Under the pieces are notes generated by a model. It saw only the letters and a program-made list of their open reading frames with translations, had not been told where the DNA came from and made no database searches. From assembly GCA_020847755.1 (NCBI GenBank), contig JADLBK010000130.1:1-39175 (forward strand): a DNA stretch of 39,175 bases, in the 5' to 3' direction. The stretch comes from Flavobacteriales bacterium. Lineage in GTDB: Bacteria; Bacteroidota; Bacteroidia; Flavobacteriales_F; PHOS-HE28. Of the stretch, positions 1-9,167 are shown in pieces. The position numbers and the translations under genes are program-made. Within the stretch, counting starts at the first letter, position 1. Each line of letters begins with the position of its first letter.

Positions 1-161
1 CCCCCCCCATCCGGTCCGCCGAACGCTGCGCACACTGGCTGTAAGTGCGCATGGTCCGGTCGTTTAGTGCGGTGAAACTAGGGGGAGGGTGCAGTATTTC
101 CAAATCGATCTGAGGAACGGTCGATCGGTGGTCCGCAAGCGACCATCACCCGCATCCCTCC

Positions 162-3100
162 TCACAACGCGAACTGCCAATCGTGCACGCCGCGGCCCAG
201 GTTGGGGTTGTAGCAGGGATCGTCGTCCACGTAGCCTCGCCAGCGCTCCTGGAAGAGGGCCACTTCGCGCAGGTGCCGTTCGTAGCTCTCCTTGGTCATG
301 TGCGGATGACCACGGGTCAGCGACTCGAAGTGGTAGAGCGACACGTGCGGCAGGTATACGTTGTGGTAGCCGGCCTCGCGCAGGCGCAGGCAGAGGTCCA
401 CGTCGTTGTACTCCACGCTGAAGGCCTCCTCCCAGCCGCCGATGTGCTCGAGCTTGCGCCGCTCCACCATCATGCACGCGGCCGTCACCGCGCTGTAGTT
501 GTTGATGGTGTTGATGTAGTTGAAGTAGCCCGGGCCGTCCTTGTGGTAGCCCACGAAGGTGTGGCCGGCCACGCCGCCCAGGCCGATCACCACGCCGGCG
601 TGCTGGATGCTGTCGTTGGGGTATAGCAGCTTCACCCCCACGGCGCCGGTGGCGGGCCGCTGGCTCCAGCTGTGCATGGTGCGCAGCCAGTCGGCGTGGA
701 TCACCTCGGTGTCGTTGTTGAGGTAGCAGAGGTGCTCGCCCGTGGCCTTCGACGCACCGAAGTTCATGAGCCCGCTGAAGTTGAACGGCACGTCATGGCG
801 GTACCAGCGGAAGCGCCCGGGTTCGCGCGCGGCCATGTCGTCCAGCAGCTCGAAGAGCGCGCCCTCGCGGCTGTTGTTGCTGATCACGATCACCTCCAGG
901 TCCGGGTGGTCGGTGAGGGCGAAGAGCGAGCGCAGGCAGGTACCCAGCACCTCGGCCTTGTCCTTGGTGGGGATCAGCACGCTCACCCGGCCCTGCAGCG
1001 GCGCGGTGAAGCGGATGCCGTAGCCGCGGAAGCCGTCGAGGAAGCCCACCTCCGCCGGTTCGCCGCGCCGCTCGAGCGCCTCGGTGAGGGCCCGCTTGGC
1101 GGCGTCGTAGGCGTAGGGCTTCACCTCCTCGCTGCGCGCCGCGCTGCCCGCGTGGATGCGCCAGTGGTAGAGCACGCGCGGCACGTGCGCGATCCGCGCC
1201 GTGCGCTCGGTGACGCGCAGCAGCAGGTCGTAGTCCTGGCTGCCCTCGAAGCCGGGCCGGAAGCCGCCGACCTCGCGCAGCAGCGCCGTGCGCAGCACCA
1301 CCAGGTGGCCGAAGTAGTTGCGCGAGAGCAGGTGGTCCGGGCACCACTGCGGCTTGAAGTGCGCCTCGCTGTGCCGGCCCTGCTCGTCGTTCTTGTCCTC
1401 GTCGGTGTAGATGAGGTCGAGGTCGGGGTCGCGCTGCAGGCGCTTCACCACATGGAACAAGGCGTCCGGTGCCAGCAGGTCGTCGTGGTCCATCAGCGCC
1501 GTGAAGGCACCCTGCGCGAGCCCGAGCGCGCTGTTGCTCGCGCGGGCGATGTGGCCATTGCTGTCGCGGAAGACCACGCGGATGCGCTCGTCCTCCTTCA
1601 TCCAGCGCTCCAGGCAGCGGCGCACCTCGGCGTTCGGGCTGCGGTCGTCGGCGATGCAGAGCTCCCAGTGCGTGTACACCTGGTCCACCACGGAACGGAT
1701 GGCGGCGTCCAGCAGGTGCACCGGCGGGTCGTACACCGGCATCACCACGCTGATCAGCGGCCGGTGCGCGAAGCCCTCGACGAGGTCGGCGTACTCGCGC
1801 AGGTCGCTGGGGCGGGCGAAGTGGCGGGCCATCCACTGGTGGTAGGGATCGCCCTGCACGGCGAAGAGGTCCTGCTGCTGCTCGCCGACGAGGATGCGCA
1901 CGGGGCGTTCCTCAGTGAGCAGGTAGAGCGCACGGAACACCTTGGCCAGGAACTTCCGCAGGATGCGGCGCCCCTTGGCGGAGACGAGGAAGACCGCTCT
2001 ACGCAGCCACTTGAAGCCCCTGCTGGAGGTATCGCTCGAGGTGCGCATCAGCGCGCGCATCTTGTGGTAGGCCATGCGCATCCGCCACAGCCGGCTGCGC
2101 TCGATGGACTTGATGCGCGCTTCGTACTGGCCGATCAGCGCCTGCAGGGCACGGCCGTGCTCGCGCTGGGCGGACAGCGCCTGCATGGCCTTGTCCACCT
2201 CGCCCACCAGGCGATGGGCCTCGGCCGCCAGGATGTCCTTGTCGGCCTCCAGTTCCTCCAGTCGCGCGGCATCGCGATCGGCCCGTTCGCGCAGGCGCAG
2301 TTCGGCGGCTTTCGCTTCGGCCAGCTCTTGACGAAGCTCCCGGACTTCGGCGCGCGCCTGTTCGGAGGTGGTGCGGGCATCGGCGGCCTCCCCCTGGGCC
2401 AGTTCCGCTGAACGTTCCGCAGCGAGCGCGGCTTTGCGGGCCGCGTCAGTGGCCTGGACCGCCTGTGCTGTCCGCACCTCCAGTTCAGTCCGCAACCAGC
2501 GGTCATAGGCTTGAATGCGGTGAAGCTCCATCGCCACGGTGCCGGCGTGCCGGGCATAGAGCTCGGCGTGCTTGTCCACCACATGGCGCAGGATGCGGGC
2601 GCGCACCTCGGGGTCGTCCGCGCGCGACAGCAGCGAGCCGGAACGCACGCGATAGTCGAAGAGCGGCTCGGGGATGTGGTGGAAGCGTGCCCCTGCCGCA
2701 GCGGCCCGGATCCACAGTTCCCAGTCCTCGTAGCCGTCGCGCATGGCCTCGTCGTAGCCGCCGAGCCGTTCCAGGAGATCGCGGCGCACCAGCGCGCAGG
2801 CGTCGATGCGGTTGCCCACGAGCAGCCGTGGCAGATCGGTGGCGTGCTGACGCACCACGCCTTCGCGCAGCCCGAACTCGCGCTTGTCCGTGAAGAACAC
2901 ATCCGCCTTCGGGTCCTCCATCACGGCCGCGGCCAGCTTCGCCAGCAACTCCGGTCCCACCCGGTTGTCCGCGTCGAGGAAAAGCACGTGCGGAGCTGTG
3001 GTGGCACGCCAGCCGGTGTTGCGGGCCGCGGCGAGCCCACCGTTCGGCCGGTCGATCACACGCACCCCTTCCGCCCGTAACGTGGCGAGAAGCTGCAACG

Positions 3101-3263
3101 TGGCTTGATCGTCGGAGCCGTCGTTCACCACCACCACCTCGTCGGGCGCGCTGGTCAATGCCGCGATGCTGTCCAACGCCTCGCGCAGATAGGCGCCGTC
3201 CTTGTAGCAGGGGATCACAACAGCGATGCCTGTGGCCGGTGTTGGGTCCGCGACGTGTGCCAT
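162..3263 (-). CDS. Large bifunctional glycosyltransferase: N-terminal GT2, long coiled coil, C-terminal GT2 domains
   Basis: Translation MAHVADPTPATGIAVVIPCYKDGAYLREALDSI...VVVNDGSDD (GT2), Ala/Glu/Arg-rich heptad-like segment, then ISVVMPVYDPPVHLLDAAIRSVVDQ...DEDKND and a further VSVLIPTKDKAEVLGTCLRSL...NNDTEVI block. Start taken at the ATG at 3263, not the upstream extension of the ORF track. Confidence 0.88.
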   Translation of the reverse strand: MAHVADPTPATGIAVVIPCYKDGAYLREALDSIAALTSAPDEVVVVNDGSDDQATLQLLATLRAEGVRVIDRPNGGLAAARNTGWRATTAPHVLFLDADNRVGPELLAKLAAAVMEDPKADVFFTDKREFGLREGVVRQHATDLPRLLVGNRIDACALVRRDLLERLGGYDEAMRDGYEDWELWIRAAAAGARFHHIPEPLFDYRVRSGSLLSRADDPEVRARILRHVVDKHAELYARHAGTVAMELHRIQAYDRWLRTELEVRTAQAVQATDAARKAALAAERSAELAQGEAADARTTSEQARAEVRELRQELAEAKAAELRLRERADRDAARLEELEADKDILAAEAHRLVGEVDKAMQALSAQREHGRALQALIGQYEARIKSIERSRLWRMRMAYHKMRALMRTSSDTSSRGFKWLRRAVFLVSAKGRRILRKFLAKVFRALYLLTEERPVRILVGEQQQDLFAVQGDPYHQWMARHFARPSDLREYADLVEGFAHRPLISVVMPVYDPPVHLLDAAIRSVVDQVYTHWELCIADDRSPNAEVRRCLERWMKEDERIRVVFRDSNGHIARASNSALGLAQGAFTALMDHDDLLAPDALFHVVKRLQRDPDLDLIYTDEDKNDEQGRHSEAHFKPQWCPDHLLSRNYFGHLVVLRTALLREVGGFRPGFEGSQDYDLLLRVTERTARIAHVPRVLYHWRIHAGSAARSEEVKPYAYDAAKRALTEALERRGEPAEVGFLDGFRGYGIRFTAPLQGRVSVLIPTKDKAEVLGTCLRSLFALTDHPDLEVIVISNNSREGALFELLDDMAAREPGRFRWYRHDVPFNFSGLMNFGASKATGEHLCYLNNDTEVIHADWLRTMHSWSQRPATGAVGVKLLYPNDSIQHAGVVIGLGGVAGHTFVGYHKDGPGYFNYINTINNYSAVTAACMMVERRKLEHIGGWEEAFSVEYNDVDLCLRLREAGYHNVYLPHVSLYHFESLTRGHPHMTKESYERHLREVALFQERWRGYVDDDPCYNPNLGRGVHDWQFAL

Positions 3264-3265
3264 GC

Positions 3266-4021
3266 TCAGCCTTCCACCGGTATGCCCAACAGACCATGAT
3301 AGAAGACGCCCACCTCGTGGGTGCTGCCGACCTTCACCAGCCGCCCCGCCTCCATGCAGCCCGCGCGGTCGCAGATGCGCTGCACCTCGCCCAGGGCGTG
3401 CGACACGAAGACGATGGTGCCGCCCTTGCGCTTCAGTTCGTCGATGCGTTCGTAGCACTTCAGCTGGAAGCCCGCATCGCCCACCGCGAGGACTTCGTCG
3501 ATCAGCAGCACCTCCGGATCGTCGGTGGTGGCGATGGCGAAGCCGAGGCGGGCCATCATGCCCGTGCTGTAGCGCTTCACCGGCATGCGCAGGTCGTCGT
3601 CGCTCAGGCCTGCGAAGTGGCGCACATGGTCCACGGTGCGGTGCGTCGCGTTCCGGTCGCCGCCCATGAGGGCCGCGCAGAGCCGGGCGTTCTCCAGGCC
3701 GTTGAGCTCGGGCTCGAGGCCCACGCCCAGCGCCAGCATGGGGGCCACGCGGCCGCGCACCGTCACCGATCCGGCGGTGGGCTCCACGATGCCCGCGAGC
3801 ACGCGCAGCAGGGTGCTCTTGCCGCTGCCGTTGCGCCCCACGATGCCGAAGCACTCGCCTGCGGCGATGTCCAGGTCCACCTGCTCGATGATGCGCTTGC
3901 GCTCCAACAGGCCCTTGCCGCCGAACGACAGCAGGTACTCCTTGATCGACCGCGCCCCATGCCGCAGCACATGGTAGTCGGCCTGCAGGCCGCGCACTTC
4001 GATCATCAGCGGCGCGCTCAT
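3266..4021 (-). CDS. ABC transporter ATP-binding protein, polysaccharide export (Wzt/TagH/KpsT-like)
   Basis: Walker A GIVGRNGSGKSTLLRVLAG, signature YSTGMMARLGFA, Walker B LLIDEVLAVGD; IKEYLLSF N-terminal motif typical of polysaccharide exporters; adjacent to permease gene. Confidence 0.92.
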   Translation of the reverse strand: MSAPLMIEVRGLQADYHVLRHGARSIKEYLLSFGGKGLLERKRIIEQVDLDIAAGECFGIVGRNGSGKSTLLRVLAGIVEPTAGSVTVRGRVAPMLALGVGLEPELNGLENARLCAALMGGDRNATHRTVDHVRHFAGLSDDDLRMPVKRYSTGMMARLGFAIATTDDPEVLLIDEVLAVGDAGFQLKCYERIDELKRKGGTIVFVSHALGEVQRICDRAGCMEAGRLVKVGSTHEVGVFYHGLLGIPVEG

Positions 4022-4022
4022 C

Positions 4023-4808
4023 TCAATAGTTGGCGATCAGTCCGCGCCGCAGCGATCCGTACACGACCATGCCGAGCGCCAGCGAGGCCGCCGACAGCGC
4101 CGTCACGAGCACCATCGATCCGGCATCGGGCCATCCGCCGTCCACCACGATGGTGCGGAAGAGTCCGATGTACCAGTAGAGCGGGTCGAGCCCGGCGACC
4201 CAGCGCAGGTCGGCCGGCACCAGGTCCGGCGGATAGGCGATGGGCGTGATGTAGAAGAGCGCGGGGAGCAGCGCGTTCCACAGCAGGCCGATGTCGCGGA
4301 AGTAGACGTTGAGCGTGCTGAGGGCGAGCGACAGGCCGAACACGAACACGGCGAAGAGCACCAAGGTGGGCAGGGCCAGCAGATGCACCGGCTGCGGTCG
4401 CCAGCCGAAGGCGGCCAGCAGCAGCGCGAAGGGCAGCAGGGAGAACAGCAGGTTGATGAGCCCGGCGAAGAGCTGCGCCAGAGGGAACACCAGCGGCGGC
4501 ACAGCGAGAGAGCGCAGCACATGGGCGTTCTCCACCAGCGCCCCGAGCACGTGCGCCGAGGTGGTGGCGAAGAAGGTCCACAGGATGAGCCCGCTGAGGG
4601 CGAACACCGGGTAGTTGGCCACCTGCTCGAACGCCCGGCTGAAGATGAACAGGAAGATCGCCAGGTAGATCACCGGGTTGAGGAAGGTCCACACGAAGCC
4701 GAGGAGCGAGCTCTTGTAGCGGAGCCGGACGTTCTTCCAGGCCACCTGCAGCACCAGCGGCCAGGCGATGCGACGCCCCGGCGGGGCGTGGACGGCGGGC
4801 GCTGACAT
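4023..4808 (-). CDS. ABC transporter permease, polysaccharide export (Wzm/TagG-like)
   Basis: MSAPAVHAPPGRRIAWPLVLQVAWKNVRLRYKSSLLGFVWTFLNPVIYLAIFLFIFSRAF...; hydrophobic segments; only this C-terminal part of the 1137-aa ORF is plausible coding. Confidence 0.92.
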   Translation of the reverse strand: MSAPAVHAPPGRRIAWPLVLQVAWKNVRLRYKSSLLGFVWTFLNPVIYLAIFLFIFSRAFEQVANYPVFALSGLILWTFFATTSAHVLGALVENAHVLRSLAVPPLVFPLAQLFAGLINLLFSLLPFALLLAAFGWRPQPVHLLALPTLVLFAVFVFGLSLALSTLNVYFRDIGLLWNALLPALFYITPIAYPPDLVPADLRWVAGLDPLYWYIGLFRTIVVDGGWPDAGSMVLVTALSAASLALGMVVYGSLRRGLIANY

Positions 4809-4859
4809 GGCGCGCAAGTTAACCGGGCGCCGGCGGCCATGCGCTCTACCTTGGGCGGC

Positions 4860-5870
4860 ATGGCGCTGGTGCTCAACGGCCGCTGCATCCATCGTCCGGT
4901 GACCGGGGTGGAGCGCTACGCCCTGCAGCTGCACGGCGCACTGCAACGCCTCGGGATCCCGTTCCGCACCCTCGCGCCGCGCACCACGACCGGTGTCGCC
5001 GGGCACCTGTGGGAACAAGTGCTGCTGCCCCTCCGACTGCGCCGGGGCGAGGTGCTGCTCGGCCCGGCGAACACCGGCCCCTGGCTTGTGCGCGACCAGC
5101 TGCTCGTGGTGCACGACCTGGCATGGCTGGAACACCCCGCATGGTTCAGCGGCCTCTTCGCCGCGTGGTACCGGCTGCTGTTGCCCGCGCTCATCCCACG
5201 TGTCCGTGGCCTCCTCACCGTGAGCCGCACCATGGCCGATGACCTCACGCGCCACTTCCCAACCACCACCGGCCGCGTCCACGTGGTGCCGCCCGCCGTG
5301 GAGCTGCACCATGACCATGCGATCGTTCCCGGAGGCCCGCCCCTCTTCCTCTTCATGGGCCCCGGCGATCCACGCAAGGACGTGGGCACCTTCCAACGCG
5401 CCTTCGCCCTGCTCCGCGCACGGCACCCCGGAGCGCAGGCCTTCATCGTGGGCGAGGCCGGCCGCGTCTTCGCGCGGCGCGAGCTGAGGCCGGGGCCCGG
5501 CGAGACGTGGTCCGGACGCGTGGATGACGACGCGCTCTTCACCCTGATGCGCCGCGCGACCGCGCTGGTGATGCCCAGCCGCTATGAAGGCTTCGGACTG
5601 CCCATCCTGGAGGCGCTGGCCCGGGGATGCCCGGTGATCGCGAGCGACCTGCCGGTGTTCCGCGACACCTTCGGTGAGGCCCCCGTCCGCGTCCCTGCCG
5701 GGGATGCCGCTACCTTGGCCGACGCGATGAACGGGCTGATCGTCGATCCGCAGGCACGCACGACCCGCATCGGTGCGGGGCTCGCCGTTGCCGCCCGCTT
5801 CTCCTTTGCCGCGCAGGACGCCGCCTTGCAACAGGCCCTGCGTGCCCGGGTCCCCGAGCTGAGCCGTTGA
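4860..5870 (+). CDS. Glycosyltransferase family 1/4
   Basis: MALVLNGRCIHRPVTGVERYALQLHGAL...; FMGPGDPRKDV, ALVMPSRYEGFGLPILEALARGCPVIASDLPVFRDTFG motif of GT4. Confidence 0.9.
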   Translation: MALVLNGRCIHRPVTGVERYALQLHGALQRLGIPFRTLAPRTTTGVAGHLWEQVLLPLRLRRGEVLLGPANTGPWLVRDQLLVVHDLAWLEHPAWFSGLFAAWYRLLLPALIPRVRGLLTVSRTMADDLTRHFPTTTGRVHVVPPAVELHHDHAIVPGGPPLFLFMGPGDPRKDVGTFQRAFALLRARHPGAQAFIVGEAGRVFARRELRPGPGETWSGRVDDDALFTLMRRATALVMPSRYEGFGLPILEALARGCPVIASDLPVFRDTFGEAPVRVPAGDAATLADAMNGLIVDPQARTTRIGAGLAVAARFSFAAQDAALQQALRARVPELSR

Positions 5871-5873
5871 CCG

Positions 5874-6983
5874 ATGCGCATCGCCCTGGTGCATGACTGG
5901 CTGGCCGTGCAGGGCGGTGCCGAACGCGTGACCCGCGAACTGATCGACCTGTTCGACCCGGACGTGTTCGCGCTCGTGGACTTCCTGACGCCCGAGGCCC
6001 GGAAAGAAGTCCTGGGCGGTCGCCATGCACGCACCACCTTCATCCAGCACCTGCCCTTCGCCCGCACGCACTTCCGCAGCTACCTGCCGCTGTTCCCGAT
6101 GGCCATCGAGCGGCTCGACCTGCGCGGCTACGACCTGGTCCTCTCGGCCTCCTATGCCGTGGCCAAAGGGGTGCGCACGCATCCGGGGCAGGTACACCTC
6201 AGTTACATCCACACCCCCATGCGCTATGCCTGGGTGATGGAGGACGACTACCTGCGCGACCACGGCATGCACGGGCTGAAAGGCCTTCTCCTCCGCCAGG
6301 TGCTGCGACGGCTGCGCCGCTGGGACCGGGACCACACATCGCGTATCACCTGCCTGCTGGCCAACAGCCACAACACCGCCGACCGCATCCGCACCTGCTA
6401 CGGCAGGGAGTCCCGCGTGGTGCATCCGCCGGTGGACGTGGACCGCTTCACCCCGGGACCGGCATCGCGCGGCCACTATCTGGCCGTCTCGCGCCTGGTG
6501 CCCTACAAACGCGTCGACCGCATCATCGACGCGTTCCGCGGCCTGCCCGATCGCCGGCTCGTCCTCTGCGGGGACGGTCCGGAGCGCGCACGGTTGACCC
6601 GTTCGCTTCCGCCCAACGTGCGGTTCGTCGGCGAAGTGCCGCACACGGAGCTCGTGCAGCTGATGCGGGGGGCGCACGCGTTGATCGCCGCCGCGCACGA
6701 GGACTTCGGCCTCACGCCCCTGGAGGCCAACGCCTGTGGCACGCCCGTGCTCGCGCTCGCCGCCGGGGGCTACCTGGAGACGGTGGTGGACGGGGAGACG
6801 GGCCTCTTCTTTCCCGCTGCGGAAGCCCCGGCGATCCGCGATGCGGTGGAACGCTTCGAGCGTACAGGCGTGCGCTGCGGGCCCGAGGCCCTGCGGGCGC
6901 ATGCGCTGCGCTTCGGGCGCGAGGTGTTCCGCGCCGCCATGCGCGATGCCGTGGACCAATGCCTGCGCCATGCCCCGCAGTGA
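5874..6983 (+). CDS. Glycosyltransferase family 4 (WbaZ-like mannosyltransferase family)
   Basis: MRIALVHDWLAVQGGAERVTRELIDLFD...YIHTPMRYAWVMEDDYL...EDFGLTPLEANACGTPVLALAAGGYLETV. Confidence 0.9.
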   Translation: MRIALVHDWLAVQGGAERVTRELIDLFDPDVFALVDFLTPEARKEVLGGRHARTTFIQHLPFARTHFRSYLPLFPMAIERLDLRGYDLVLSASYAVAKGVRTHPGQVHLSYIHTPMRYAWVMEDDYLRDHGMHGLKGLLLRQVLRRLRRWDRDHTSRITCLLANSHNTADRIRTCYGRESRVVHPPVDVDRFTPGPASRGHYLAVSRLVPYKRVDRIIDAFRGLPDRRLVLCGDGPERARLTRSLPPNVRFVGEVPHTELVQLMRGAHALIAAAHEDFGLTPLEANACGTPVLALAAGGYLETVVDGETGLFFPAAEAPAIRDAVERFERTGVRCGPEALRAHALRFGREVFRAAMRDAVDQCLRHAPQ

Positions 6984-8175
6984 CCGCCCATTGGACCATG
7001 CGGCCAGCGGTCTGCTGCTGCTGCTCAGCGCGCAGGCCCTGTGGCCCCTGCCGCTCACCGGCGCCACCTTGATCGCCTTCGCCGCCGTGCAGCTGCTGCG
7101 CGGTGTTCGCCATGGCCACGCCTCGGCCAGGCGGCCCTGGCCTTGGGTCCTGGCCCTCGGTCTGCCCTTCCTGTTGCTCGCCGTGCGCGTGCCCTTTTGT
7201 GAGGAGCCAGTTGCCGCATGGCTCATCGCGGAACGCACGGTGCCGCTGTTGCTGCTGCCTGTGCTGCTGCTGTTGGTACCGTCGCCTCCACTGCCCCGCC
7301 AACTGCCGTTGGACGTGTTCAGCGGTGCCGCTCTGCTGCTGGGGCTGCGCGGTCTACTGCCCGCGCTCTTCGACCATCCGGGCCTGATCGACGAGCCTCG
7401 CGCGCTGCGGGAAACCTTCGCCGAGGCCACGGGCATGCACGCGGTGTATGCGGCCTACCACCTCTTCCTGGCCGCGCTGATCCAGACGGCCCTGATGCGG
7501 CGCCATCGCCATGCCCTGCGCATCGCCTTCTTGATGGCCTGCGCCGTGATGGGCGCGCTGCTGGCCTCGCGCATGCCCACCCTGGCCTTCCTGGTCGCCT
7601 TCGCGATGCTGTTGCCCCGTGGCTCCGGTGGAGCGTGGCGGCGCCTTCTGCTTCCCGTCGCGGGCCTGCTCGTGCTGCTGCTGCTCGCCGCCCCCACCCT
7701 CCGTGGGCGCTGGCTGGAGGCCTTCACCACACCGGCCACCGTGCCCACCGTCGCCGCTTCGGATACCGGTGAGCGCTGGGCGCTGGTGCATTGCGGGCTG
7801 GACCTGTTGGAGCGCAACGCCCTCACCGGCCTCGGGCCCGACCGGGTGCGGGGTGCCATGGACGAATGCCTGCGCGGTGTCGCCGGCGGGGCCTATGCCG
7901 ACGGCCACCACGGTCCCCACGACCAGCTGCTCCTTTGGTGGATCGGCCTGGGGTTGCCCGGTGCGGTGGCCTTCGTGCTGCTGTTCGCCGTGCCGCTGCG
8001 GGTCGCGATGCGCCGCAAGGATGCCCTGCATGCCGCTCTGCTGGTCTTCCTGGCCTTGTGCTGCCTCACCGAGGACCTGTTGGACCGCCAGTGGGGCGTG
8101 GTGCTGTTCGCCTTCCTGAACACCTGGGTGTTGGCGAGGCCGGAAGCCGCGGAGCGGAACAGCGCGGCCGGGTGA
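6970..8175 (+). CDS. O-antigen ligase/polymerase-like multi-pass membrane protein
   Basis: MPRSDRPLDHAASGLLLLLSAQALWPLPLTGATLIAFAAV..., many TM segments, periplasmic-loop-like HGPHDQLLLWWIGLGLPGAVAFVLL (typical Wzy_C/O-antigen ligase region). Confidence 0.72.
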   Translation: MPRSDRPLDHAASGLLLLLSAQALWPLPLTGATLIAFAAVQLLRGVRHGHASARRPWPWVLALGLPFLLLAVRVPFCEEPVAAWLIAERTVPLLLLPVLLLLVPSPPLPRQLPLDVFSGAALLLGLRGLLPALFDHPGLIDEPRALRETFAEATGMHAVYAAYHLFLAALIQTALMRRHRHALRIAFLMACAVMGALLASRMPTLAFLVAFAMLLPRGSGGAWRRLLLPVAGLLVLLLLAAPTLRGRWLEAFTTPATVPTVAASDTGERWALVHCGLDLLERNALTGLGPDRVRGAMDECLRGVAGGAYADGHHGPHDQLLLWWIGLGLPGAVAFVLLFAVPLRVAMRRKDALHAALLVFLALCCLTEDLLDRQWGVVLFAFLNTWVLARPEAAERNSAAG

Positions 8176-8262
8176 AGCCTGCGGTCCCGCCTTTTCAAAA
8201 GTTATCCACACGCTCCGGGCCACCCTTCCGCACCCGGCTACTTTCGCGGCGTCACACACCGC

Positions 8263-9144
8263 ATGCCAGCCCCCAACGCCGCACCCAGCAAGGCCTCCCG
8301 CGCATCCACCGACGACCTGGCGCGGACCTGCTCCCAGGTGCGCCGCGACATCATCCGCATGGTGCATGCCGTGCAGAGCGGGCATCCCGGCGGATCGCTC
8401 GGCTGCACCGAGTTCATGGTCGCCCTCTACTTCAAGGTGCTCCGCCACGACCCCGCCCACTGGAGCATGGACGGCGCTGGGCAGGACCTCTTCTTCCTCA
8501 GCAACGGCCACATCAGTCCGGTGTGGTACAGCGTGCTGGCGCGATCGGGCTACTTCCCGGTGCAGGAGCTGGCCACCTTCCGCCGCCTCGACAGCCGGCT
8601 GCAGGGCCACCCCACCACGCACGAAGGCCTGCCTGGTGTGCGCATGGCCTCCGGCTCCCTGGGCCAGGGCCTCAGCGTCGCCATCGGCGCCGCCATGGCC
8701 AAGCGCCTCAACGGCGACCCGCACCTGGTGTACAGCCTGCACGGCGATGGCGAGCTGCAGGAAGGCCAGGTCTGGGAGGCCGCCATGAGCGCCGCCGCGC
8801 ACAAGGTGGACAACCTCATCGCCACGGTGGACTGGAACGGCCGGCAGATCGACGGCGATGTGGACCAGGTGATGCCGCTGGGCGACCTGCCCGCCAAGTG
8901 GCGCGCCTTCGGCTGGGACGTGCTGGAGATGAACGGCAACGACCTCGCGGACGTGCTGCGCGGGCTGGACGAGGCCCGCTCCCGTACCGGTCATGGGCGC
9001 CCCGTGGCGATCCTGATGCGCACCGAAATGGGCCAGGGCGTGGACTTCATGACCGGCAGCCACCATTGGCACGGGGTGGCACCCAACGATGAGCAGGCCG
9101 CCCGCGCGCTGGCCCAACTGCCCGAAACACTGGGCGACTATTGA
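8263..9144 (+). CDS. Transketolase, N-terminal subunit
   Basis: VRRDIIRMVHAVQSGHPGGSLGCTEFMVALYF..., MASGSLGQGLSVAIGAAMAKRL, HGDGELQEGQVWEAAM, VDWNGRQIDG (TPP-binding). Confidence 0.95.
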   Translation: MPAPNAAPSKASRASTDDLARTCSQVRRDIIRMVHAVQSGHPGGSLGCTEFMVALYFKVLRHDPAHWSMDGAGQDLFFLSNGHISPVWYSVLARSGYFPVQELATFRRLDSRLQGHPTTHEGLPGVRMASGSLGQGLSVAIGAAMAKRLNGDPHLVYSLHGDGELQEGQVWEAAMSAAAHKVDNLIATVDWNGRQIDGDVDQVMPLGDLPAKWRAFGWDVLEMNGNDLADVLRGLDEARSRTGHGRPVAILMRTEMGQGVDFMTGSHHWHGVAPNDEQAARALAQLPETLGDY

Positions 9145-9167
9145 CCGGCCCTTCCGCTCCGTCCCCT

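Noticed and set aside
672-2411. 579-aa plus-strand ORF opposite the GT2 gene
   Set aside because: His/Val/Ala/Gly/Gln-rich shadow ORF with no family motifs; typical antisense frame in GC-rich DNA.
4809-7436. N-terminal ~880 aa of the 1137-aa minus ORF (4023-7436)
   Set aside because: Low-complexity Arg/Gly/His-rich translation antisense to two convincing glycosyltransferases; only the permease portion after MSAPAVH is real.
7354-9117. 587-aa minus ORF
   Set aside because: Antisense shadow of the ligase-like gene and transketolase N gene.
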